A DNA stretch of 64,000 nt from Anaerocolumna jejuensis DSM 15929 (GCF_900142215.1 NZ_FRAC01000012.1:124001-188000); one strand, 5' to 3'; positions 33,699 through 44,141 are shown, counted from the stretch's first letter. Translations and numbers: made by a program. Notes: generated by a model from the sequence alone, not told the origin.

Positions 33699-34367
33699 AT
33701 GGAAATTGTATTACAGACAGTGCAGGCAGAAAAGGTCTACGGGAAAGGGGAGCTTGAGACCAGAGCTTTAAAGCCTGCGGATATCGAGATTGAAAAGGGA
33801 GTATTCCATGCAATTATAGGAAAAAGCGGATCTGGAAAATCAACACTTTTACATATCCTTGGAGGACTGGATAAGCCCAGCGGTGGGAAGGTTTATCTGG
33901 AGGGGCAGAGTATGTTTGACTTAAAAGAGAAGGAGTTAGCCCTCCTTCGCCGCAGGAGAATCGGCTTTGTATTTCAGTCCTTTAACCTGCTTTCCGAGCA
34001 TACCGTGCTTGAAAATATTCTGATGCCGGTGCATCTGGACAAGAAGAAGGAGGACAGAGCCTATCTGGAGAAGGTGCTTCGAACTCTGGATATTACAAAC
34101 AAGCTGCCCTATTACCCGGACGAGCTCTCAGGGGGAGAACGGCAGAGAGTTGCAATCGCCAGAGCACTGGCAACGAAGCCGGCTATTCTTTTAGCGGATG
34201 AGCCTACCGGAAATCTGGACGAGAATACGGGGAAGGAAGTTATCAGTCTATTAAAGCAGTCTGCAAAGGAATTCGGACAGACCGTTGTACTGGTAACGCA
34301 TGACATGGAAATTGCGGCGAATGCGGAACGGGTAATTACCATAAGCAATGGAGAGGTATTGAAATGA
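33699..34367 (+). CDS. ABC transporter ATPase (MacB/BceA type)
   Basis: A 222-residue ATPase with Walker A GKSGSGKST (K47), the RRRRIGFVFQSFNLL Q-loop typical of MacB/BceA proteins, signature LSGGERQR, Walker B ILLADEPTGNLD and the switch histidine in LVTHDME. The start follows AAGGAG. It overlaps the permease gene by four bases (ATGA), so the two are translationally coupled. Likely exports or senses a peptide or envelope-active compound; no two-component system is adjacent. Confidence 0.93.
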   Translation: MEIVLQTVQAEKVYGKGELETRALKPADIEIEKGVFHAIIGKSGSGKSTLLHILGGLDKPSGGKVYLEGQSMFDLKEKELALLRRRRIGFVFQSFNLLSEHTVLENILMPVHLDKKKEDRAYLEKVLRTLDITNKLPYYPDELSGGERQRVAIARALATKPAILLADEPTGNLDENTGKEVISLLKQSAKEFGQTVVLVTHDMEIAANAERVITISNGEVLK

Positions 34368-37300
34368 ATTTAAGAAAGATTGCAAGGAATGGAATGAAAG
34401 GAAGAAAAAAGGATTCCCTCCTGCTTAAGCTGGTCATATCCCTTTCCTTTGCTTTTATTTCAGCCGCATTGATATTTCAGGCAAGCATGGAAAAGACAAA
34501 AACCACACAGAGGGAGGAGCTGTATGGCAGCTGGCTGGGCGCTTATCTGGGCGGAAATGAGGATACCTATAATAAGCTGACCAAGGAAAAAGAGGTAAAG
34601 GAACTTACCTGTTCCAGGAACCTGGGAACCTCGGAGAAGCTTGGTATTGTTGGTACCTTTCCCAAAGAATTCAAAAAGATGGGAAACTTCACCTTGTATC
34701 AGGGAAGGTTTCCGGAAAAGGATAATGAAATAGTAGTAGAATTGAACCAATTAAGCAATGCGGGCATGGAGCTTTCAGTCGGTCAGAAAATCAGACTGGA
34801 TATGAAAACAATAACTGTTGATGATAATCAAAGCCAAAAAATATCAAAAATGGAGCAGGATGCTTATAACAAGGGAGATTATCTTGAAAGATATGGCTAT
34901 CATGATAACCCGAGTACGGATATCGGTGATATCAATGTGGTGGTTTCTACGGATTATGTCTATCTATTTAAAAAAGGAGAGCCCTCAGATTCCAAGACAA
35001 TAAAAAAGAAGGGCATTCTTACCCATCAGGAAATAACACTTCAGAAGGAATTTACCATCTGCGGAATTTTAAATACCTATTCGGATAAATGGGATTTAGG
35101 CGGGCATACGGTGCCCAATGCCTTTGTCACGGAAGAATCGGGAAAGGCACTGTCAGAAGCTTTTTACAATAATAGTTTTATTAACGTGGATAACAAGAAG
35201 CAGCCCATGGACATTTTCTTTCAGCTAAGGTCCCTGGATAGAAGTACCTTTCATAAACTGGCAGTAAAATATCCGGATAAAGCAGCGAAAGCCGAAAATC
35301 TTAATGATTTCATCGGAAGGATATGGGGCGGTATTAATAAGAGCATATCAAAGGCTGAAGATGAGAAGATTTCAAAATATTATGCAAGTAAACCGGAAGA
35401 ACCCTCAGCAGAAGATACCGGCTTGATAAAGGAAAATGTCTCAAAAGGGGGAGATTCCACCTCCAATTTCAGGAGAAACAGCTTTACCTATCCGGATACC
35501 GGAAATTCCATGGAACATATTATAACGGTCTCCATACTTGGGATTATCTTTATTACTACAATCTGTGCGGTATTTCAGATATTTTTGACCCAGATAAAAA
35601 GAAGAAGCAGAAAGCTTGTATTATTAAAGTCCATTGGAGCTACCAAAGGACAGCTGTCGGGTATCCTGTTCTGGGAAGCTCTTTACCTGTGGCGGACAGG
35701 TATGGTATTTGGCATTCTTGGAGGAACGGGTGTATCGGCGCTTATCCTGTTTATTATGAAGCATATGGGAAAAGAGAGCATTGTAATTGCAATTCCCTTA
35801 AAGCTCCTCCTAATAGGGATATTGATTGGAAGCATATCGCTTTTTGCCGGTGTATTGCTGCCGGCAGTGAGGGCAGTAAATATCCCTCTGACAGGAAACA
35901 TGGAAGAAAAGCAAAAGCATAATAAATCTGCTTATTTGAAAAACAAAAAACAAAAGGGCAAGTATGTGAAGCAGGATTTCCTTCATATCACCCTGCGTTA
36001 CTTAAAGAATAACAGGGAAAAGAATTTGCTGTCATTTGCTATTTCCCTCTTTGTTATCAGTATTTTAACAGCCTCCCTTTACCTCTCCTACAATGCTTTT
36101 CAAAGGTACAGGGATTCCGTTTTGGATACCGGGAAGCCGGATTATACATTAAAGGCTGTGTATGGGGAAAATCAGAATAAGCTGCCGAAGATTGAGGCAG
36201 AGTTAAAAGAAATCAAAGGTGTAAAAGCAGTAACGAGCTATAAATACGGAAAGAATCTGTTGTTCTGGTATGACGGAATAGACAGGGACGTCCTTCTGAA
36301 TACCTTCAAAGCCCTGCTGCCGGATAGATTAAAAGCAGAGCATTTTTCCCAATATGTGCCCGACGTAAAAGACCAGCCGGAATACATAAAAAATGCCTGT
36401 TATTCATATTACTATGGCATTGACCCCGATGCTAAGGCATCCAAAGCCATATTTTCGTCAGTGGAAGAGGGCAGTGTGGACATGGAGAAATTCAAAAAGG
36501 GAGAAGAGGTCATTCTTTTGGTTCCCTTGTACGAAAAGGCGGCTAAAAAAGCTGCAGCGGACAACATTCAGACAGAATATAAGAAAGTAAAGGCTGCCGC
36601 TGGCGTCGACAAACGCTTTCACTGGTTACTGGATGAAAACAAAGCTTACTACACCTCAGTGGACCCCAGGTATAAAAAGCTTTATGACAGCGGCAGCACT
36701 CTGAAACCGGGCGATACTCTGTACCTGTCAGCGGATAAGGAGCAGCTTTCAGACAGCGGCAAAATCATAGGCTATAACAAGACCCAGGTTAAGGTGGGCG
36801 GTATTATTCACTATTTTTCAGAAGATGGAGTATGGCCCTTCTCCAATCTGGTACCCTGCTACACCGTAATTGGCTCCATGGACGGAATGGAAAGCCTGTA
36901 TACAAATTCAAAGATGGGCTTATTCCGTGTCAATATTGAACAAATGACGGAAATGGTGAAGGTTCTCTATCCCTCCAGCTATGGCAGGACCCTGTGGAAT
37001 ATTAAAGCAGAGGACAAAGAGAATCAGGAAGTACTGGATGCGGCGCTCCTGACCTTTGCCAATAAATACGGCTTTACTCTTTATAACTATAAGGAAAGCA
37101 GCGAGAGAGTCCTGGAGGAAGCCTTAAATAATGTTCTGGTTATCGGCCTGCTGGGGATAATATCCTCCGTCATTGCGCTGATAGCATTTTACAACACTTC
37201 TGTTTCCGGGATGGAGCAGGAAAGGAACCGTATCGGAATTCTTCAGTCCATGGGAGTGACAAAGGGGCAGTTCACCTGTCAATTTCTGATACAGGGAGTT

Positions 37301-37570
37301 ATACAGGGGACCTTGGCAGTTATTCTGGCAAATGCAGTGCTCTTTCTTATACTCTTAATAACCGCTTCCTTGACAACGGATATTCGGATAGGAAGCTTTG
37401 CCGGGCTGTTCAATGTGATGATGGCCGAAAAGCTTTGGCAGTATCCATGGTTGGTCCACATAGCGGTAAGTGTCATCTTTATAGCAATTATAACTGTATT
37501 ACAGACAATACCGGCAATACGGATTGCAAAGCAGTACCCGGTGGTAAATATCAGAAGCCTGGGAAGGTAG
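34364..37570 (+). CDS. Large FtsX/MacB-type ABC permease
   Basis: A 1068-residue permease with two FtsX-like membrane halves. The first helix is at residues 22-42, an extracytoplasmic domain spans about 45-380, three helices follow (385-510), then a second single helix near 560, a second extracytoplasmic domain (585-920) and three C-terminal helices (925-1060). This doubled architecture is common in clostridial lantibiotic or lipid exporters and differs from the single large loop of BceB. It is translationally coupled to the ATPase. Substrate unknown. Confidence 0.87.
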   Translation: MNLRKIARNGMKGRKKDSLLLKLVISLSFAFISAALIFQASMEKTKTTQREELYGSWLGAYLGGNEDTYNKLTKEKEVKELTCSRNLGTSEKLGIVGTFPKEFKKMGNFTLYQGRFPEKDNEIVVELNQLSNAGMELSVGQKIRLDMKTITVDDNQSQKISKMEQDAYNKGDYLERYGYHDNPSTDIGDINVVVSTDYVYLFKKGEPSDSKTIKKKGILTHQEITLQKEFTICGILNTYSDKWDLGGHTVPNAFVTEESGKALSEAFYNNSFINVDNKKQPMDIFFQLRSLDRSTFHKLAVKYPDKAAKAENLNDFIGRIWGGINKSISKAEDEKISKYYASKPEEPSAEDTGLIKENVSKGGDSTSNFRRNSFTYPDTGNSMEHIITVSILGIIFITTICAVFQIFLTQIKRRSRKLVLLKSIGATKGQLSGILFWEALYLWRTGMVFGILGGTGVSALILFIMKHMGKESIVIAIPLKLLLIGILIGSISLFAGVLLPAVRAVNIPLTGNMEEKQKHNKSAYLKNKKQKGKYVKQDFLHITLRYLKNNREKNLLSFAISLFVISILTASLYLSYNAFQRYRDSVLDTGKPDYTLKAVYGENQNKLPKIEAELKEIKGVKAVTSYKYGKNLLFWYDGIDRDVLLNTFKALLPDRLKAEHFSQYVPDVKDQPEYIKNACYSYYYGIDPDAKASKAIFSSVEEGSVDMEKFKKGEEVILLVPLYEKAAKKAAADNIQTEYKKVKAAAGVDKRFHWLLDENKAYYTSVDPRYKKLYDSGSTLKPGDTLYLSADKEQLSDSGKIIGYNKTQVKVGGIIHYFSEDGVWPFSNLVPCYTVIGSMDGMESLYTNSKMGLFRVNIEQMTEMVKVLYPSSYGRTLWNIKAEDKENQEVLDAALLTFANKYGFTLYNYKESSERVLEEALNNVLVIGLLGIISSVIALIAFYNTSVSGMEQERNRIGILQSMGVTKGQFTCQFLIQGVIQGTLAVILANAVLFLILLITASLTTDIRIGSFAGLFNVMMAEKLWQYPWLVHIAVSVIFIAIITVLQTIPAIRIAKQYPVVNIRSLGR

Positions 37571-37656
37571 TATTTTTAAATAGCATTCGATTTGATGAAG
37601 GAATATAAAATGATTTGGAACAGGTGATAATATTGGGAACGATGGAGGAGATTACA

Positions 37657-38097
37657 ATGATACAAGCAATAGTACATATTGCGCTGGTAGTAGGAGATTA
37701 TGATGAAGCCATTGAATTTTATACAAAAAAACTAAAATTTACCCTGATTGAAGATACCTATCAGCCGGAGCAGGACAAGAGATGGGTCGTTGTTTCTCCT
37801 CCGGGTTCAACAGGATGTACCCTGTTGCTCGCCAAAGCATCAAAACCGGAGCAGGTTCCCTTTATCGGTAATCAGGCAGGGGGAAGAATCTATTTATTTC
37901 TTGGGACGGACGACTTTTGGAGAGATTATCAGGAGATGCTGTCCAAGGAAATTGAATTTGTAAGGGAACCCAGGGAACAGTCCTATGGCACAGTGGCAGT
38001 ATTTAAGGATTTATACGGGAATCTGTGGGATTTGGTTCAATTTAAGGAAGGGCATCCTATGTATCATAGAGTTGTATCTGACATTGAGAGGAAATAA
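37657..38097 (+). CDS. VOC-superfamily (glyoxalase-like) protein
   Basis: A 146-residue protein with the paired beta-alpha-beta-beta-beta fold of the vicinal oxygen chelate family: HIALVVGDYDEAIEFYTKKL opens module one and RIYLFLGTDDFWRDYQEM module two. The usual metal ligands are present as H7, a glutamate region EPREQSYGT and ending YGNLWDLVQ. It could be a lactoylglutathione-lyase-like enzyme or a binding protein for a small antibiotic; nothing distinguishes these. The start at 37657 follows GGAGGAG. Confidence 0.85.
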   Translation: MIQAIVHIALVVGDYDEAIEFYTKKLKFTLIEDTYQPEQDKRWVVVSPPGSTGCTLLLAKASKPEQVPFIGNQAGGRIYLFLGTDDFWRDYQEMLSKEIEFVREPREQSYGTVAVFKDLYGNLWDLVQFKEGHPMYHRVVSDIERK

Positions 38098-38213
38098 AAA
38101 AATTTAGCGGCTTCATTATCCTTCCTGTTATGAAGAATCCGGGGACAAGACATATTTTATCCAAAGTCAGGAAATACTAAAGGGAAAATAGTATTTTTAA
38201 CAAGGAGCAAGAT

Positions 38214-39869
38214 ATGGAGAATTTAATGTTTTGTTATCAGTGTGAACAGACCTTCGGAGGAAAGGGATGCACCAAGAGCGGTGTTTGCGGAAAGATACCG
38301 GAAATAGCAAATCTTCAGGATCTGTTAATCTATCAGCTAAAAGGTATTTCCTGTTATGCAAAACCTTTAATTGAAGCGGGAAAAAATATTGATAAGGATA
38401 TTGTGAAATTTGTAGAGAACTGCCTGTTTACTACTTTGACCAATGTGAATTTTGATGCGGAAGCCCATGTAAGGCTGTTAAAGGAATCCCAGAGGATAAA
38501 GGAAGCCGTAAGAGAACAGGCACCGGAAGGGGAATATGCACAAGCAGCTGCCTATACCTTAAGTGAAACTAAGGAAGACATGCTGAAGGATTCCATAATG
38601 GCCGGAATAATGTATGACCAGAACCTGGATGAGGATATACGGTCCCTGCGCTCTACGGTTCTGTATGGACTAAAAGGAATCAGTGCCTACGGACATCAGG
38701 CAAGATTTATCGGATACCAGAATGATGAGGTGGACCATATGTATTTCCTGGGTCTGGAGGCGACCACAAATGACAAACTGACCCTGGAAGATATGATACG
38801 TATGACAATGCGGATAGGAGAAACGAGCGTACAGGTCATGAAGCTGTTGGATGAAGCCAATACTACAAGATTTCAGAATCCTTCACCCCATAAGGTCAAT
38901 GTAAATAGAAAAAAAGGCCCCTTTATCATTGTATCCGGTCATGACCTCCATGACTTGGAAATGCTGCTGGAGCAGACAAAGGGGAAAGGCATCAATATTT
39001 ATACTCATGGAGAAATGCTGCCCTCCCACGGGTATCCGGAGCTGAAAAAGTATAAGCACCTGGTTGGCAATTTCGGGTCCGCCTGGCAGAACCAGCAGAA
39101 GGAATTTGACGGAATACCGGGCTGCATCCTGATGACTACCAATTGTCTGATGAAGCCAAGGGACACCTATAAGGACAGAATATTTACCACCAGTGTAGTT
39201 GGCTGGGACGGTGTGACCCATATTGGTGCAAAAGAGGATGGAAGCAAGGACTTTCATGAGGTTATTGAGAAAGCCCTGGAACTTGGAGGCTTTCAGGATG
39301 AGGAGGATAAGCAGGAAATTCTGGTGGGCTTTGGTCATCATGAAACACTGTCCCATGCAGAGGATATTGTGAAGGCTGTGAAGGATGGTGCTATCAGGCA
39401 TTTCTTCCTGATCGGAGGCTGTGACGGGGCAAGGCCCGGAAGAAGCTATTACACGGATTTTGCACAGCTGGTGCCAAAGGATTGCGTTATTCTTACCCTT
39501 GCCTGCGGCAAGTACCGTTTTAACAAGCTGGATTTTGGAACCGTTGCAGGTCTGCCCAGGCTGCTAGACGTGGGACAATGTAACGACGCCTATTCTGCAA
39601 TCCGAATTGCTACGGCTTTGGCAGATGTTTTTGAAACGGATGTGAATTCCCTGCCCCTTACCATTGTTCTGTCATGGTATGAGCAAAAGGCAGTAGCAGA
39701 TTTGCTGGCCCTCTTATCTCTGGGGATTAAGGGGATGTATTTAGGACCCAGCCTGCCGGCCTTTTTATCGCCGGATGTCTTTCAATATCTGGTTGATACG
39801 TTTAATATCAAGCCGATCAGCACACCGGAAGATGACTTGAAAGCAGCGTTAAAGCAGGCTGTTTTGTAA
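38214..39869 (+). CDS. hcp: Hydroxylamine reductase / hybrid-cluster protein (prismane)
   Basis: Reduces hydroxylamine and acts as an NO reductase or S-nitrosylase in anaerobes. The 551-residue protein has an N-terminal cubane cluster motif C7-x2-C10-x8-C19-x5-C25, and the hybrid-cluster ligands lie in the C-terminal two thirds (for example TTNCLMKP, GGCDGARPGR, LACGKYRFN, VGQCNDAYS and a Glu in LSWYEQKA). It contributes to nitrosative-stress defence. The start follows AAGGAGCAAG. No Hcr partner is present. A strong terminator follows. Confidence 0.95.
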   Translation: MENLMFCYQCEQTFGGKGCTKSGVCGKIPEIANLQDLLIYQLKGISCYAKPLIEAGKNIDKDIVKFVENCLFTTLTNVNFDAEAHVRLLKESQRIKEAVREQAPEGEYAQAAAYTLSETKEDMLKDSIMAGIMYDQNLDEDIRSLRSTVLYGLKGISAYGHQARFIGYQNDEVDHMYFLGLEATTNDKLTLEDMIRMTMRIGETSVQVMKLLDEANTTRFQNPSPHKVNVNRKKGPFIIVSGHDLHDLEMLLEQTKGKGINIYTHGEMLPSHGYPELKKYKHLVGNFGSAWQNQQKEFDGIPGCILMTTNCLMKPRDTYKDRIFTTSVVGWDGVTHIGAKEDGSKDFHEVIEKALELGGFQDEEDKQEILVGFGHHETLSHAEDIVKAVKDGAIRHFFLIGGCDGARPGRSYYTDFAQLVPKDCVILTLACGKYRFNKLDFGTVAGLPRLLDVGQCNDAYSAIRIATALADVFETDVNSLPLTIVLSWYEQKAVADLLALLSLGIKGMYLGPSLPAFLSPDVFQYLVDTFNIKPISTPEDDLKAALKQAVL

Positions 39870-39900
39870 GAAAGTCCGTATGAATATAGAAATAAAAAAT

Positions 39901-39939
39901 AGTAGTTTCTTATCGACAGGTAAGAAACTACTATTTTTC
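39901..39939 (+). terminator. Intrinsic terminator of hcp
   Basis: Perfect arms AGTAGTTTCTTA and TAAGAAACTACT with loop TCGACAGG, followed by ATTTTTC. Confidence 0.85.
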
Positions 39940-39949
39940 AATGGTACGA

Positions 39950-40023
39950 CCGGAGGGCGTAGGTTCTTAATTCTCATGAAAGCCGTTGGATTTATGAAAG
40001 CTGGTGATACTCACAAAGTCCGG
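39950..40023 (+). ncRNA. Structured RNA-like block, identity unknown
   Basis: Closed by CCGGA/TCCGG. Inside are a stem CATGAA/TTTATG with a 10-base loop and a small hairpin GTGA/TCAC. Base composition differs from the flanks. It fits no riboswitch class I know; a relic of an IS200/IS605-type right end is an alternative. Confidence 0.3.
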
Positions 40024-40518
40024 TTGAGTAGTTGAAAGTTAAATGCATAAGGTTAAATACATAATGCAAGAATATCGCAAGAATCTAATGCAAATATATG
40101 TAATTATTTACAAAAACATATTTACATTTGGAAAGAAAAGTATTAATATAGACTATATTAACAGTTTTTAGCAGCATATATTCAGCAAAAATCATAAAAC
40201 AGCATATAGTTAAAAAGTTTAACATGTCAACTGTTTTGCACTATTATCATTCTATAGCTAATCCTTTAATTGCTTATCTACTTTATAGAATATCTTTCAT
40301 CTGAAATATTCAAACACCCTTAACCTCGACATCATATTGAAAATACAAAAAGAGATGGATTAATCAGCTGCAATTAATTCATTCAATGAACAAAGTATCC
40401 GCATAATGGCTCTGCCACTTTATATAAATGGATAACAGGAAAGGAGGTTCATTAAGAAAGGAATGGATAAGGTGGTATGCCATTATATAGATAAAACAAT
40501 TTATCAGGAGGTAAAGTA

Positions 40519-43500
40519 ATGATTAAGGGAAGAAACAAAACTATTTTTAGTGTATTTATGGCGGCAGTCCTGTTATTTACATCAGCAGCCGGCCCGATGC
40601 CTCAGGCATCCGCTTCCGCCGGGGTTACAACGGAGCCTTACACATGGCAGAATGCCCAGATTGGAGGGGGAGGCTATGTTGTAGACATTGTTTTCAACCA
40701 GGGAGAGAAGGATTTAATCTATGCACGTACTGACATGGGCGGCGCTTACCGCTTCAATTCTACCACCGACAGATGGATACCTTTAACGGATACCATAGGC
40801 TTTGATGACTGGAACAACCTTGGGTGTGACAGTATAGCCGCTGACCCTGTGGATACCAACCGGGTATATATAGCTGCAGGAACCTATACCAATAACTGGA
40901 CGGCGTCCAATGGCTGTATTTTACGCTCAGAGGATAAAGGTGATACCTGGAAAGTGACCAAGCTGCCCTTTAAAGTCGGCGCAAATATGATGGGACGTTC
41001 CATGGGTGAACGGCTGGCAGTAGATCCCCACAGCAACAATGTGCTGTATATGGGGACACGCAGTGGAAACGGCCTTTGGAAAAGTACGGACTATGGTGTG
41101 ACCTGGAGCCGTGTAACTTCCTTTACAGAAGTGGGAGATTACGCTCCGACAAATGATGATTCCACACTCTATGACAATACCCTGACCGGTGTGGTGTGGG
41201 TTACCTTTGATCCATCCTCCAGCCAGGCAGGGACTCCCTGCCAGACTATCTATGCGGGTGTGGCAAATAAGGCGAAATCCGGCGGAACTGCTGAAAACAC
41301 TATCTTTTATACAACGAACGGCGGTGCAACCTGGAGTCCTTTGAAAGGCCAGCCCACAGCCGGATATTTTCCGCACCACGGTGTATTATCCTCTGATGGC
41401 ATATTATACATAACCTATAGTAACGGTGTTGGCCCCTATGACGGCTCCAAGGGAGATGTATGGAAATACAATACCAAAACCGCAGCCTGGACACAGATCA
41501 GTCCGGTTCCCTCCAGCAGTGAAGACAATTACTATGGGTACGGAGGCATATCGGTAGATGCAAAGAATCCGGGCACACTGATTGTTACCACTCTAAACAG
41601 CTGGTGGCCGGATGCTAATATCTTCCGCTCCACAGACGGAGGTACGACCTGGTCAAGATTCTGGAAATGGAACGGATATCCTGACCGTATTCTGAACTAT
41701 ACCCAGGATATCTCCGCTTCTCCCTGGCTGACCTTTGGAAAACAGCCCCAGCCCCCTGAGCCGTCACCGAAGCTGGGGTGGATGATGGGAAATATTTCGA
41801 TTGATCCTTTTAATTCCGACCGCATGTTCTACAGTACCGGTGCTACTGTTTATATGGCAGATAATCTGACTGCCTTAGACCGCGGCGGAAAAGTAAATCT
41901 TACGGTAAAATCCTTAGGAATAGAACAGACAGCCGTTCTTTCCCTCATAAGTCCGCCTTCAGGAACCGCACATTTAGTCAGCGGACTTGGAGACGTAACC
42001 GGGTTTGTACATAATGACCTGAAGGCAGTACCGAAAATGATGATGATTACACCCAATTTTTCAAGTACCACCAGTATGGATTATGCGGAGCTTAACCCCA
42101 CCAAATATGTAAGGGTCGGTAATACGGATGCCGGTACGGCTTCCAGAATCGGAATTTCCTATGACACCGGTAATAACTGGTCGGCCGGGACAAACTGCTG
42201 GTCTGCTGCAAGTAATGATTCTACGGGCGGCGGCAAGGTTGCCATGTCAGCTGACGGAAACACCATCCTATGGGCTCCTCCCGGAAAAACACCCAGTTAT
42301 TCCACCACTTCAGGAAGCAGCTGGACGGCATGCACCGGGCTTCCTGCTGATGCAGCCATTGCTTCGGACCGTGTAAATCCAAAGAAATTTTATGGCTTTT
42401 CCGGCAGCACCTTTTATGTAAGTACGAACAGCGGTGCCACCTTTACTGCTGCAGCGACCGGATTACCTGACCCTTCAAGCAGTCCCTCTCCTGAAACCAC
42501 GCCTGTCAGTTTTAAGGCTATGCCGGGAATTGAAGGCGATATCTGGCTGACTGGCGGAAGTGAAGGTTATGATTACGGATTGTGGCATTCCACAAACTCA
42601 GGAGCTGCCTTTACAAGAGTATCCAGTGTGGAAGAAGCCGACGCGGTAGGCTTTGGTATGGCAGCGCCCGGACAATCCTATATGGCACTTTATATTTCCG
42701 CACAGGTGAATGGAGTAAGAGGAATATTCCGCTCCGATGATGCCGGTGCTTCATGGGTCAGAATTAATGACGATGCGCATCAGTACGGCAGGACAAATAT
42801 GTGCATTACCGGTGATCCAAGAATTTACGGACGAGTTTATCTTGGCACCAACGGACGGGGAATTTTATACGGTGACTCCTTGAATACCGAGAATTCTTCC
42901 GTTATTTCCCCTACCACAGCAGTCTTTGATAAAAACACGGCAAATCAGGTGGATATTACTGTTACCATGACTCTTAACGGGAATACCCTTTCCAATATTA
43001 AAAATGGCTCTGTGGTACTGACCAACGGAAAGGATTACACGGTATCCGGCAATACGGTTACCATCAAGAAGACTTATCTTGCGGCATTAGCTGTCGGAAC
43101 CGCTGCTTTGACTTTTGATTTCAGCGCAGGGACAGACCGTGTACTTAGTATAACGGTGTCAGATACAACAGGAGTTAATAACTCCTCCATATCACCAACT
43201 GCTGCTGCTTTTGACAAAAATACAGCTAATCAGGCTGATATCCCCGTTACCATGACCCTAAATGGAAATACCCTTACCAAAATAACAAATGGTTCAGTTG
43301 TTCTAGCAGCCGGGACGGACTATGCAGTATCCGGCAATGCGGTGACCATTAAAAAGGTGTACCTTGCAAACCAGCCGGTAGGGACCACGAACCTGACCTT
43401 TGACTTTAGTGCAGGGATTGACCCGGTATTGGCCGTTACCATAACAAATTCCTCAGTCAGTCAGGGGAATCTGGAAGTTCAGATGTATAATTCGGGAAGG

Positions 43501-43917
43501 ACGGAGGCTTTGAACAGCCTCTCTCCTCAATTTAAAATTGTCAACACCGGTACGGCCTCTATTGCTCTTTCCAACGTAAAAATAAGATATTATTTTACAA
43601 AGGAAGGATCTGCTTCCCAAACCTTTTGGTGTGATTGGTCCAATGCCGGCACCGCAAATGTAGTTGGTACTTTTGCGGATATGGCAGCACCAAAAGCAAC
43701 GGCTGACTGCTATCTTGAAATCAGCTTCCAAAGTGCAGCCGGAAACCTTGCAGCCGGGGATTGCGTTTACATCCAATCGAGAATTACAAAATCCGATTGG
43801 AGCAGCTATACCCAGGCCAATGACTATTCCTATAATTCCACTTCAACAGCTTATACCTCCTGGACAAAGGTACCGGCCTATGTTTCAGGAAGCCTGGTGT
43901 GGGGAATTGAACCTTAA
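40519..43917 (+). CDS. Secreted GH74 xyloglucanase with two X2 modules and a CBM3
   Basis: Endo-acting xyloglucan hydrolase, 1132 residues. A signal peptide covers residues 1-34 (hydrophobic core VFMAAVLLFTSAAG, cleavage near ASASA). The GH74 double seven-bladed propeller spans about 40-790 with many sialidase-like repeats (TNGGATWS, STDGGTTWS, TNSGATF). The catalytic pair is probably D72 in RTDMGGAYR and D492 in GLGDVTGF. Two CBM_X2 modules follow (about 795-880 and 890-980), each beginning ISPT-A-FDKNTANQ, then a family 3 cellulose-binding module (about 985-1132, ending SLVWGIEP). There is no dockerin, so it is a free enzyme. Binds cellulose and attacks xyloglucan of plant walls. It appears monocistronic. 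Confidence 0.94.
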   Translation: MIKGRNKTIFSVFMAAVLLFTSAAGPMPQASASAGVTTEPYTWQNAQIGGGGYVVDIVFNQGEKDLIYARTDMGGAYRFNSTTDRWIPLTDTIGFDDWNNLGCDSIAADPVDTNRVYIAAGTYTNNWTASNGCILRSEDKGDTWKVTKLPFKVGANMMGRSMGERLAVDPHSNNVLYMGTRSGNGLWKSTDYGVTWSRVTSFTEVGDYAPTNDDSTLYDNTLTGVVWVTFDPSSSQAGTPCQTIYAGVANKAKSGGTAENTIFYTTNGGATWSPLKGQPTAGYFPHHGVLSSDGILYITYSNGVGPYDGSKGDVWKYNTKTAAWTQISPVPSSSEDNYYGYGGISVDAKNPGTLIVTTLNSWWPDANIFRSTDGGTTWSRFWKWNGYPDRILNYTQDISASPWLTFGKQPQPPEPSPKLGWMMGNISIDPFNSDRMFYSTGATVYMADNLTALDRGGKVNLTVKSLGIEQTAVLSLISPPSGTAHLVSGLGDVTGFVHNDLKAVPKMMMITPNFSSTTSMDYAELNPTKYVRVGNTDAGTASRIGISYDTGNNWSAGTNCWSAASNDSTGGGKVAMSADGNTILWAPPGKTPSYSTTSGSSWTACTGLPADAAIASDRVNPKKFYGFSGSTFYVSTNSGATFTAAATGLPDPSSSPSPETTPVSFKAMPGIEGDIWLTGGSEGYDYGLWHSTNSGAAFTRVSSVEEADAVGFGMAAPGQSYMALYISAQVNGVRGIFRSDDAGASWVRINDDAHQYGRTNMCITGDPRIYGRVYLGTNGRGILYGDSLNTENSSVISPTTAVFDKNTANQVDITVTMTLNGNTLSNIKNGSVVLTNGKDYTVSGNTVTIKKTYLAALAVGTAALTFDFSAGTDRVLSITVSDTTGVNNSSISPTAAAFDKNTANQADIPVTMTLNGNTLTKITNGSVVLAAGTDYAVSGNAVTIKKVYLANQPVGTTNLTFDFSAGIDPVLAVTITNSSVSQGNLEVQMYNSGRTEALNSLSPQFKIVNTGTASIALSNVKIRYYFTKEGSASQTFWCDWSNAGTANVVGTFADMAAPKATADCYLEISFQSAAGNLAAGDCVYIQSRITKSDWSSYTQANDYSYNSTSTAYTSWTKVPAYVSGSLVWGIEP

Positions 43918-44014
43918 ATAAGCAGTTTAATAAAATACTATCCGGCAGTGCAATAAAAAGGCGGAAACAAATAACTGGGGCTGCTTTTTCAACTCCGGAT
44001 TAACGGAAAGGATG

Positions 44015-44097
44015 CCGCAAAATAAATTTTTCATACAAGAGGTTGTTACTGATAAATAACCAGGTGCCACGTCTTGTTGAATTATTGCATTTTGCGG
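44015..44097. repeat. 83-base hairpin
   Basis: Outer arms CCGCAAAAT and ATTTTGCGG, inner arms ACAAGA and TCTTGT, and an inner hairpin GGTTGTTA/TAAATAACC. Function unknown; follows the xyloglucanase gene. Confidence 0.5.
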
Positions 44098-44141
44098 AAC
44101 CCTGTTAAGAGAAAAGTAAAATACATAAAATAGTCCCTTCA

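Larger units (their letters stand above)
39870..40518. other. 650-base gene-free gap before the xyloglucanase
   Basis: Contains a strong terminator (39901-39939) and a structured G/C-richer block (39950-40023). The remaining 480 bases are A/T-rich without clear boxes; the GH74 promoter must lie here but I cannot place it. Confidence 0.5.

Noticed and set aside
39870..40518. Cyclic di-GMP riboswitch before the xyloglucanase
   Set aside because: None of the class I or II conserved cores is present in the structured block.
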